Origin: Lentinus brumalis
Taxonomy: Eukaryota; Basidiomycota; Agaricomycetes; Polyporales; Polyporaceae
Length of the DNA: 64,000 nucleotides
Direction of reading: 5' to 3'
Assembly (NCBI GenBank): GCA_001792895.1
Contig: MARA01000004.1
Span: 62,001-126,000, forward strand
The first letter of the stretch is position 1; each line of letters opens with the position of its first letter. The position numbers and the translations under genes are program-made. Shown here in pieces: positions 55,603-64,000 of the stretch. Below the pieces are notes generated by a model. The model was not told where the DNA came from and ran no database searches. It saw only the letters and a list, made by a program, of their open reading frames with translations.

Positions 55603-55839
55603 AGTCGAATAACTGCAATGCAATGATCAGTCCAATGCATTAGACCTCCCTCCCGTGTATTAGCCACCTTAAGACAGCGAGCTAGCAAATCCCCGGACCG
55701 TCTGAGCGGGCGGGGTTGAAGTGGTTAATCCTGTAGGTGGTGGTACACCGGTGAGTAGTGCATTCACCCGTCCGAGTCCACGGACATCACACGCAGCATC
55801 GTAAAGCGCTATGATGTCAACGTGGGGACTCATTACAAG

Positions 55840-55927
55840 CCTTCGATAGCTCAGTTGGAAGAGCGTGGGACTGTAATGGTTACAAACTGGCATCCCAAGG
55901 TCACTGGTTCGATCCCGGTTCGAAGGA
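55840..55927 (+). tRNA. tRNA-Tyr(GTA) with a 15-nt intron
   Basis: The acceptor stem CCTTCGA (55840-55846) pairs with TCGAAGG (55920-55926), with discriminator A at 55927. The D arm is GCTCAGTTGGAAGAGC. The anticodon stem TGGGA/TCCCA encloses CTGTAA, an intron TGGTTACAAACTGGC, and A, so removing the intron after position 37 leaves a seven-base loop with anticodon GTA. The T arm is ACTGG-TTCGATC-CCGGT. The internal A and B boxes for RNA polymerase III are intact. Confidence 0.95.
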
Positions 55928-56149
55928 TTCTGTTTTACTTTTACCTCGAACCAGACGCATTGACCGTGTAGCATCAGCTTCGCTCCTGCGGCGTATGTGC
56001 ACGATGGCAGGCGGCGCAGAGGACTCGGCTCGACTACACTCGCGAGAGTAGCAGCGCATGCCGAGCGATACACGGATACAAGTACGGGACAACGTACGAC
56101 TTCACAAGCACTCCGAGTCGGCGACAAAGAGCCAGCGGGCAGTCTGCGA

Positions 56150-57941
56150 TCAATGCTCGCACATATTCCACGGAATCTCATAGATCGCCCCCTGCCTGCT
56201 CTGCCACGAACTGCGAGCGCTCCTCCATGAAGCCCTCTCCATCGCCTCCGTGCGGTCAATCGTGCCGTCCCTCACTTCGTGCATGATCGCGTCGTACAGC
56301 TCCCGCGGGAGGTCTCGCATCTGCGGCGCGATAACGCACGCGAGCTGGTCCCACGGCCAGTCGCACTGCGGGAGCACGTCGCTCGTGAAAGCGATCCGCA
56401 CGGAAGGATCGACGAGGAAGAAGCAGAGAATCTTCCGATGTCCCGGCTTCGATGGGTCTGCGAGCTCGAACGGGCGCAGACAGTGCTGATAGACATTAGG
56501 GAAGGCGACGCACTTGTCCTCCGCGGCGACGATGTGGCCGAGCTACTGGTTGAGCAGTTCTTTATAGCCGTCGATACCCCTTGCTGCGACAGGGCATCGA
56601 ATTGCTCGTGGTACAGACCCGACATTTCGTGTGGTTCCGACCAGCCGATCGTCGTCCGGAACGCCAGCTGCGACTCGGTGATATTCTCGGACGCGTAGTA
56701 GTAGATCCCCGTTGCGACGATGCGCTCGTTGAGCATTCCTTCGACGTGCCACGAGCCGCCAGGGAAGCGTGGGTGGCCCGGCGTGAGGACGATGTTCGCA
56801 AGCTTCATGATGATTTGGAGCGTGCGTCCGGCGAGGGGCAGGCAAGCGCGGCCGTCTTGCTTTGGGGGCATAAATCGCGGGGGGTCCGGGATAGCAGGCC
56901 AGCGCTCCTTTCGATACCACTCCTGATGTCGTTCCTTCCACTGGCCGCGCTCCTCGTCGACACCCGGTGTAGGCTTCGTAATATGGTCGTACCAGTACAT
57001 CCCATCAACTTGAATGATGTGCGGCCGGGGGATGTTGATGGCGTCTGAAGCGACCTGTTCGAAGAAAGGAATAAAGCGCTGGAGGACGAGCGAGATAGTG
57101 CCGTAGGTGGACCGGTGTTTGATCGGGTCGAGGTTATTGATGTAGCCAAGCGGGCGAACGCGTCCGCTCTCTGGGACGAGGAAGTCCGTAGGAAGCCATT
57201 GACGACTCTTGGAAGTGGCCCACTCGGCGTCGTCCTGCTGGAAGTCGGGTCGCGCTGCATGATAGTCCTCAAGCGAGAGCACGTGCGAGCTGCTTCCGTC
57301 AGCGACAAGAGAACGACCGATGGACAGATAGTATAAGGACGGGTGGACGAGGTCGAGAACCTAGCGGTTCGATCGGGTCGGGCACGTCCTCCAGCTTGGA
57401 GACAGCAGGGATGAGCGCAGACTTGACAGTCGGGGAATGAGGATTTGCGACTCGTACACCTTGGACACTGCAGACGGCTGTGGACGCGTGAAGACCGGGA
57501 TGGAAAGAATGATGCGCACTCACGAATATGGGCCCGTTGCGCTCTACGCAGCCCGTCGTATCGGAGCTGGTCGAGGACGTAGTCGAGCTGCACCTCAGTC
57601 ATCGGGTCGCGAGGCCACCTCTTCTCTCCCGGCTGGCCGATATCGAAGCGCTTCTCGCCGCCCCAGCACAGTTCTACCTGCAGGCGATCGTGCTCGACCA
57701 TCTCCGCGCGCCACTTCGCAGCTATGGCTGGGTCGTTGATCTTCTCCCACCAACGCGACTTCTGGTGAATTTTGCTCGAGAAGAAGCGCATGAGCTCGAC
57801 GAGGGTGACTGGCTCACGCTCCTGAAAGTCGAAGGGAGAGGAGAAATCGCGAGGACGGACCCTGGGATTGTGCTTCAGGAAATTACTGTCACCAGTCCAT
57901 CTGTCACCGTGAATGATGTCGTTGGGGGTCACGGTGTTCAT
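56150..57941 (-). CDS. DUF4246 protein with two abnormal junctions
   Basis: The minus strand encodes a full DUF4246 protein: the N-terminus (MNTVTPNDIIHGDRWTGDSN) at 57941, VLDLVHPSLYYL, LGYINNLDPIKHR, LANIVLTPGHPRFPGGSWH, GIYYYASENITES, CVAFPNVYQHCL, PGHRKILCFFLVDPSVRI and the terminal NMCEH. The frame is continuous only if 57478-57523 (46 bp, normal) plus 57361-57385 (25 bp) and 56543-56577 (35 bp) are removed; this gives exactly 562 codons. Both short segments have GT..AG ends but replace sequence that homologs encode. At 56543 the homologous frame reads KELLNQ, then a TAG that would supply the acceptor, then LGHIV. So it is either a gene with newly formed tiny introns or a pseudogene with two frameshifts and a nonsense codon. 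Function unknown. Confidence 0.7.
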
Positions 57942-58276
57942 GGGGAATAAGAGAAGAGGGGAGGCGAGAGTGGGGAGGAGATGGCACAGGGTTTATATAC
58001 GCCCACGACTCACGGTGACGTAGTTACCTCCAGGAGCCGAATAGCGGCGAGAAGGCCTTCTCATCCGCGTGCGGTGCTAGAGCCTGAGGTCAATATCAGA
58101 CATGCAGTCCCGTCAGGAACTGGTTCGACCCCGCTTCGAGGAGAATGCGAAGGCACGCTCCCCATCACCCACTGTAGGTTACATCCCAGTACGAAGGGGT
58201 CTGAACACAGCAATAGCACATTCTGGATATGTTACACACCATTGTCCCAAAGCAAGACAGAGTCCTGAGCGAGCCG
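57942..58276. other. Intergenic
   Basis: Promoter side of the DUF4246 gene and 3' flank of the RING gene; nothing else is seen. Confidence 0.6.
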
Positions 58277-60176
58277 TCAAACCGTACCACGCCTCCAAGT
58301 ACCCCTGCGACCACGGGCCGGAGGGGGCACCTCGACCCGGGCTTGGCAATAAGGACATCGACCCGATTTCTGCGTCAGCCACTGGTCAATGCAGTCTTTC
58401 TGCGGGGCGAACCAAGCACCGCGGTCAGCGCACACGCTCGCAAGAAAGCCCGACGGCAGCAGTCACTCACATGGTATACGTGTCCGCACCCGAGCAGCCG
58501 CAACGGCTCTGGGGCCTCGCTGTTGTCCGAGTCCGCGAGCTGCAGCGCACCCGCGTCCATCGGCCTTGGGGACTCCACCCGGACCTCTGTTATCTGGGTC
58601 CCGTCCGAGCCTTGGTCGAGACGCGGCATATCGGCGAGCTCGTGCGCCTCGTCATTCGAGTTCCCAATCGGCTGTTCGTCCCCGCCCCCGTCCGCGTCCT
58701 TGTCCCGCCCGTTGAGCCGCCGCGGCGCTTCGAACTCGACGAGGCAGATCCCGCATGTCGCCCGGTTCTCCGGTAGTCGGACGAAGGGGTACATCGCGGG
58801 ACCGAACATCTGGTCCCACTCGTCAACATCGTGCGCGGGGTTCGCGGATAGATCCTCCATCCCGCGTTCGAGGTCCGCGTTGTCGGTCTTGCGCCGTTTG
58901 AGCGGTGGTCGGAAGAATACGAAGCGCCTTCTCCTGGTGGGTGTAGGAGGGACTGGGCGTGGCAGGAGCGGAGGACTGGACAGCGCCTGCGGAAGGGGTG
59001 TTATAGGGCTGGTGGGTGCGTCGCCCGGCGGGGGAGGGATATACAGCACCAGCGGGATGCGGTCGACTTCCGCACGAGAAAGCTTCTGGATGGTAGGTCG
59101 CCCGACCTGTCGCCTCGCCATCAACGTGTAGATCATCTGTCCACCTACGTCAACTCTGTGCACAGGAACCACAGGTAGACAGCACGCACCGGTATGATTA
59201 TCGTCAACACGAAATGCGAATACACCACGATGAGGATGGTGTACGTCGCGGCGGATATGGCCTGGGCAGCAACCCGGCAGCGCGAGCCGTGCGCGTAGAT
59301 AACCAGGATCGCACTGAAGAACCAGACGATAGCGATGAAAGGATCGAGCTTGAGGAGACTGCCCTATAGGGTCAGTGTGGGTGCTCAGTAATCGGTAAGG
59401 GCACACGCACAGGACATGGCACGCTTGAAGCGAGAGGGGACATATAGCGTCTGACGAGGAAGGCATTCGGGTCAGCGCAGGCTCCCCCAGAGGACCATGT
59501 TCGGCAGGCGTTGCGGGGAGTTCTCGAGGCAGTGTAGACCGTCGGGCTTCCCTACGCAACCGGCGACTACCCCTTCGTAAGTCACCGGACAAAGAGATCC
59601 GTGCACAAACTCACATCCGCTTCCTCTTGATGTACAGCCATGACTCCAAGTACAGTTTCAGAACGAGCCTCCCCATCCATATGAGATTCCACGCTGCGAG
59701 AATGGTGCACGCGCCAAGCTCCGTCTGTCCTGGGTGTTGCGGGAACGGGCTCACGCGCACGCCCGCGACAGCGGTGAGCACCATGATAACAATGATCTAC
59801 AGAGACGTGTTCATTGACGACATCTTGAAGGACGAGAGGAGGGGGCACGTGTAGCGCGAACCGGGGCGAGTATACGCACCTGGGACACGGAAAGCACCAC
59901 TACCGTGAGGTACCGCACGAGCAGCCAACGGTCCCGCTGCGCACTGGTCTGACCAGCATACCCCGTAAGCTCGAGCACCTTCCTCCATGCCCTCCCTCGC
60001 GCGGTCGTAGGTTGCGGTCGTGGTTGAGGATGTGTTGTGTTCCCCGCATGCGTGGGTGGCGTGCGGGGTGCCGAGGGCGCCGGAGATGTCGCTTCAGGCG
60101 TCCTTGGCAGATTCGATCGCGCGGCGGGCAGAGCAGCGAGCGCAATCCCGGCAGAACTGGCGGTGTTGTCAGACAT
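58277..60176 (-). CDS. Membrane RING-H2 finger protein, likely E3 ubiquitin ligase (478 aa)
   Basis: Exons 60176-59880, 59796-59615, 59358-59190, 59136-58471 and 58399-58277 join to 479 codons. A Pro/Thr-rich N-terminus precedes four membrane spans (LTVVVLSVSQIIVIMVLTAV; ILAAWNLIWMGRLVLKLYL; FIAIVWFFSAILVIYAHG; TYTILIVVYSHFVLTIIIP). A cytosolic tail ends in a RING-H2: CGIC, then CGHVYH|KDCIDQWL, then CPYC. The zinc ligands C3H2C3 are all present. An acidic 85-residue insert separates ligands 2 and 3, far longer than the usual 9-39. Such proteins ubiquitinate membrane substrates at the ER, Golgi or vacuole. The ATG at 60176 opens the exon and has no upstream in-frame rival. Confidence 0.88.
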
Positions 60177-60827
60177 AGCGGGCCAGCGACGGGGCTACAT
60201 GGGTGTGGGACGCAGGGTGTATAAGGGTGTATATAGCGCAGTCCAGGGCGTTCAGAAGCACGCCCAGATTTGGCCGTCGAGCCTCGAGACGCAGAAATGC
60301 AGGCTAATGCAGGCCCGCTCTCAGCCAGGCGTCTGGTCCACATGCTGTACCTCATAGAACGCTTCTCCAAAGACCGAGGACAATACTATGCTACACGGGT
60401 ACACTCTACGGGGGTAGATGCAGGACACGGCAGTGCAGCAGCGTTGCTTCGGTGAGTGACAGTTGGGCGATGCGCTCGAGGCCCGAAGGGCATCTTCGTG
60501 CATTGTCCGGACTATCGGAGTCTGTTGGCTGCCGTGCCTCGCAAACAGAAGGATCTTTCATCACGACGACCGTCGAAAGCAGTGCCTCGAGACATGATTG
60601 GAAGTCAGGGGCCGGGATTTGCTTGTGGCCGTCAGAAATGCCGGAGTTCGATAAAAAAATAGACCGACCAACGACCCGGCTGTCTTCAAGCGCATCCCGT
60701 CCTGTAGCTCATCTCCCTCGGGCACTCTAGTGGATGCTCGCACGCCCCATCGTTCTCGCAGAAGAATTGAGGGGTGAGATGGAAGCAAGTCCGATTACGA
60801 TCGAGGTAGTAGGTTATGTAGTTGACA
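60177..60827. other. Intergenic
   Basis: RING gene promoter side and the 3' flank of PAM17; no gene is supported. Confidence 0.6.
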
Positions 60828-61730
60828 CTAATCTTCGGAGAGGAAGCCAGAAGCCTTCCTCCGGAACTTCGCCTGGTCCCTCAGCCACTATGCATGATGG
60901 TCAGGACACTTCGGACGCTTGAAGACGGAGCAGGACGTACCTGTCTATAATCGTGCAGCGAACCAATTTTCTCCCCTACACCCAGAGACGCAATTAGTGG
61001 AGACGATACACGACGGCTCTCGCACTCACCATAGTAGTCCGGCACGGGGTTCGTAGCACTCTGCCTCGTGGGGTCAACACGGTTCTTGACTATATGCTGG
61101 TGGAACTCCTTGTCGCGCTTCTCGATGAGCTTCATCGCCCGCCTGTGGGTCATCCTCCAGATACTGGAACCAATGACCGGACCAATGAGGTATCCGAAGC
61201 CTGTCGCGAGTGGGGCTCAGAAGGTGTCGTGGCAGAGATCTAGCACAGGAACGTACCTGCGCATCCTAGGGTTGCAGCGCCATACACAAACATGGGGTCA
61301 ATGTTCTGCAAGAAGCGTCAGTCGCAGTTGGTCGCCACATGGAGTGCATCGCACTCACAAAGATTGGCTTGTTGGGATCCATTTCCATGGTCCCGAAGTA
61401 CGAGATGCCACCCATGAAGCCTCCGATAGTCGTTGGAATGGTCAGAGCCTACAACGCCACGGACATAAGTTCACCGTACCCTCCGAGACGTGGCTCTTCA
61501 AGAGGAGAACTCACGGTCTCCCATCTCCTCTTGCGCTTGCGAATTGCCAGGTACTCCTGCCATGGGAGGGTCTCCTCCGCCTGTGTCTGCGCCTGGGAGG
61601 CTGACGGGTTCGCCGCCTTAGTCGTGTTGCCACGGGTGTGGATGCGCGACCGACATGTCGAGGAAAAGGTTTTCGGGCGTGTAGCGTTTGGTACGCTCCT
61701 TGAAAGCGGTCGCAGCTGCAAGGTGGACAT
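60828..61730 (-). CDS. PAM17: PAM17, presequence translocase-associated motor subunit
   Basis: Six exons (61730-61515, 61448-61359, 61305-61257, 61200-61030, 60975-60941, 60887-60828) join to 207 codons. Pam17 sits in the mitochondrial inner membrane, joins the TIM23 channel and organises the import motor. Evidence: an Arg/Ser-rich N-terminus without acidic residues (mitochondrial targeting), LAIRKRKRRWET, two membrane spans (ALTIPTTIGGFMGGISYFGT; MFVYGAATLGCAGFGYLIG), and the hallmark HQHIVKNRVDPTRQSATNPV followed by PDYYGEKIGSLHDYRQ and WLRDQAKFRRKA. The ATG at 61730 gives the expected presequence and a length normal for the family. Exon 5 is 35 nt and exon 3 is 49 nt. Identification is by recalled family sequence. 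Confidence 0.95.
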
Positions 61731-62734
61731 GATGGTCAGGTTCACAAAGTGTGGTCGACGGCGGACGCGAATGACATCCCGGCGGGCATAAGCGCCATTG
61801 CCGCATTCAGCACATTTGGCGCTCAAATGTACTCGTCCGCCGTCGTTCTCTTGCAAGTCGGACCACGACTGCAGCTGCAGTCCATAAGTACTGTCAGAGA
61901 TAGGGCTGGTCCTTATTGTGCAGAAGCTGTTGCAGCTGCTGCAGTTGTCTCTTTTTTTACCAGATGAAAGCTCTTGCTTGATCGCTCTCAACCTCGCTTG
62001 GAATCATGGAGAACTCTACCTTCTCGATAGCCTTGGAGTGGCTCGGATCTGGCCCGCACACTGGCAAGCTCTGAGTCTAACGCAGGCCTACTAAGTACTG
62101 TATCTCACAGCGACAGCAGTCCGAGTCGTGTGTTCATCAATCAAGTGAGTCTGGACCTTATGTGGTGACGTCAAGCGGACCTTCGTGGGCATATATATAC
62201 GTGCCTTCGCGCATCGATTGTCCCGCCTTTCGCCTCCTCCCCCCACCTACGCCATCTGAGCCTGCGCCTGTTCATCTTGAACTATCTCGTTCTCCCTGCT
62301 CTAGATGTTGGCCGAAAACCCGAAAACTGCGAAAACACGCCGTCCGATCGAGCAGACGCGCAGATGAATGCTCGCAGACACCGAGGCGCTCAGTAGAGGG
62401 CCGAAGCACAGTTGTATCAAGCTGCTGATGACAGTCATGGGCTGATCAGCATATGCCAAACCCCAGATTGCAGGGAAAAGGACGTCGGGGCGATAGGGGG
62501 TGGATGAGACTCGAAACGTCGAGGTGCGAGTCACATACAAATTCTCAGGCCTATCGGGCGACTGACTTATAAGTATCTAGCCGTCGGACTACCGTCGGAT
62601 AGCGACCAGCTGCCATCTCTCACATCGACCACCACGGTCTACCATCCCCCGCCTCGTAGTGAGTCGGTACCTCTGAAGTGGCAATGCCTATCTGACCCTC
62701 GAACAGGACGGATCCCTTCATAGATATACGCGCT
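61731..62734. other. Divergent promoter region
   Basis: 1 kb between PAM17 (minus) and the F-box-like gene (plus). A CT-rich strand with TGCAGCTGCAG-like runs lies near 61868-61946, and a TATA-like CTTATAAG at 62566-62573 is about 160 bp before the F-box ATG. No gene is seen. Confidence 0.45.
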
Positions 62735-63931
62735 ATGCCGTCGACGACTCGTATACCCCCGGAGCTCTGTGACCAGACTATAGATTACCTCTGGGACGAC
62801 CTAGAGTCCCTCCGAGCATGCAGCCTCACCTGTAAGGACTGGCTTCCGAGCAGCCGTTTCCACCTCTTCCGCAACCTCCGCCTCCGGCACGCGGACGACG
62901 TCGCACGCTTCCGTGCTCTCCTCACCTCCTCCCCTTCGATCGCCCATTTTGTCCGCAAGCTTTCGCTCAGCGCGGACTATGACGGTACGACCACCGATGG
63001 CACAGCACGCGAAGACGACGGCTGGGTGAACGGCGCGGCAGAGCTCTTCCCCTGGCTCGACAACGTGACAACGCTCGCTCTCGCGCGGGTGAGGTGGCAT
63101 GCGCTCAGCCCCGAGACGCGCGCAGCGTTCGCGGGGGTATCGAAGTCCGTACGCCAGCTCTTCCTCTTCGAAGTCTCCTTCGACGCGTCCCGCGACGTGA
63201 TTGCGTTCCTCTCCGCGTTCCCCTCCCTCAACGACCTCTACTTCCAAGCCGTCTCGTGGAAGCACGACTCCCCGTCCCCATTCGATGAGCCCACTACGGG
63301 CCTGCAGATTCGCGACGCCGTCCAGGATACCGGACGGATGCATCTCTCGTACCTGTTCCTCGATCCGAAGTCGTCCCCGACGCTCGTGACGGAATGGCTG
63401 CTCAAGCACCCCGACGAGCAGCATCTGCAGACGATCCAGCTCTGCTGGCGCGAACTCGACAACACCCAAGCCGTCGGCGACCTCCTGCAAGCCAGCGGCT
63501 CCTCCCTCGAGTCCCTCCAGGTCGAGTTCCCCGCGGGCATCTCCGAGGACGCCGTCATGCACAACCACCTGAGCCTCGCGAACAACACCGGGCTCCGCGC
63601 GCTGCACTTTGGCGGGCTCGACGTCCGCGCGTCGCAGGCGTTCGTGTCGAACAGGCTGTTCCCGTGGGTGACCGCGATGCTCTCGCAGGTCGGCTCGCGG
63701 CACCTCGAGGAGGTCTCGTTCGCGCTGGAGATCGCGTCCGTGCAGGACCTGCTTGCGCTCGACTGGGCGCGGATCGACGCTGATTTGTGCCGCGAGGAGT
63801 TCCGCGGGCTGATGGTCATGTTCTACGTGTCGTGCGACCAGGATGGGATGGCGAAGGAGGTGCGGAGGGAGATCTCCGAGCGGCTGGGCGGGTTCCAGGA
63901 ACGGGGCAAGCTCTGCATCTCGTGCATCTAG
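62735..63931 (+). CDS. F-box-like protein (398 aa), single exon
   Basis: The ATG at 62735 opens an uninterrupted 399-codon frame. The N-terminus PPELCDQTIDYLWDDLESLR followed by ACSLTCKDWLPSSRFHLFR is a divergent F-box of the kind common in agaricomycetes. The rest is a leucine-rich-repeat-like region (VRQLFLFEVSF, LQTIQLCWREL, LRALHFGGLDV, HLEEVSFALEI) expected to bind targets of an SCF ubiquitin ligase. The coding region is strongly G+C-rich at third positions, unlike the accessory islands. No membrane span. Confidence 0.85.
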   Translation: MPSTTRIPPELCDQTIDYLWDDLESLRACSLTCKDWLPSSRFHLFRNLRLRHADDVARFRALLTSSPSIAHFVRKLSLSADYDGTTTDGTAREDDGWVNGAAELFPWLDNVTTLALARVRWHALSPETRAAFAGVSKSVRQLFLFEVSFDASRDVIAFLSAFPSLNDLYFQAVSWKHDSPSPFDEPTTGLQIRDAVQDTGRMHLSYLFLDPKSSPTLVTEWLLKHPDEQHLQTIQLCWRELDNTQAVGDLLQASGSSLESLQVEFPAGISEDAVMHNHLSLANNTGLRALHFGGLDVRASQAFVSNRLFPWVTAMLSQVGSRHLEEVSFALEIASVQDLLALDWARIDADLCREEFRGLMVMFYVSCDQDGMAKEVRREISERLGGFQERGKLCISCI

Positions 63932-64000
63932 AGAGTTAGTGTTTGCATTCGCGCATTTAGAGGTGCTGCCATATCTTTTGGGATTCTGGGTATCTTTATT

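Noticed and set aside
55669..56259. Minus-strand frame with NRDRTSDLGMPVCNHY-like sequence
   Set aside because: It is translation of the tRNA-Tyr gene and its flank, a common artefact.
62801..63703. 300-codon minus-strand frame in the last gene
   Set aside because: It lies opposite the F-box-like gene and has the Arg/Glu/Gly bias of an antisense frame in G+C-rich codons.
1..64000. CRISPR arrays, bacterial operons or integrated virus
   Set aside because: No spaced direct repeats, no ribosome-binding-site operons and no capsid or viral polymerase genes; the only RT belongs to the LINE.

Overview
The window is nuclear DNA of a filamentous basidiomycete, most likely a wood-decay agaricomycete (Polyporales is my inference). 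Genes lie on both strands, are cut by many 45-65 bp GT..AG introns, and include families typical of mushroom genomes: DUF6535, DUF4246, F-box proteins, fungal kinase-like proteins, OTT_1508-type deaminases and a Tad1-like LINE. All exon junctions given here were worked out by hand from splice signals and reading-frame continuity; none has transcript support.

Layout. 1-2.3 kb: 5' part of IML1, the GATOR1 subunit. 3.1-4.4 kb: a hypothetical protein with a tandem-repeat tail. 4.9-8.6 kb: a three-copy tandem array of an unknown family (one frameshifted copy, one intact, one remnant). 8.9-11.8 kb: a small GPI-anchored secreted protein converging on a secreted App1-type phosphatase. 12.6-20.5 kb: an accessory island of alternating kinase-like genes (minus strand) and APH-type phosphotransferases (plus strand), built by a ~3.4 kb tandem duplication. 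One duplicated unit has lesions in both genes and the other looks intact. 20.6-24.9 kb is gene-poor. A further kinase-like copy lies at 25-26.4 kb and another at 45-46.4 kb.

27.1-32.0 kb: a complete P4-ATPase lipid flippase (11 exons, 1436 aa). 33.5-41.9 kb: a full-length LINE with a 12-bp target-site duplication, poly(A) tail, ORF1 with a zinc knuckle, and an intact 1859-aa ORF2 with endonuclease, reverse transcriptase, RNase H and a C-terminal zinc motif. 42.3-43.4 kb: a Ser-rich hypothetical protein. 47.0-47.6 kb: a small gene whose first coding exon is only the AUG, followed by an 18-nt microexon. 48.4-50.9 kb: a DUF6535 membrane protein.

51.5-55.6 kb: a 3' fragment of an F-box-like gene, an OTT_1508-like deaminase gene broken only by two in-frame TGA codons, and the complete F-box-like gene. 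55.8 kb: an intron-containing tRNA-Tyr. 56.2-63.9 kb: a DUF4246 protein with two suspiciously short introns, a four-TM RING-H2 protein whose RING is split by an 85-residue insert, PAM17 of the mitochondrial import motor, and an F-box-like protein.

The housekeeping genes (IML1, flippase, PAM17, tRNA) are intact as far as seen and share no pathway. The accessory islands are dominated by duplication and decay. The most notable signals are the graded decay of the kinase/APH island, the complete LINE with an inverted repeat straddling its ORF2 stop, several frame-restoring candidate introns of only 23-35 nt, and the AUG-only exon plus microexon gene.
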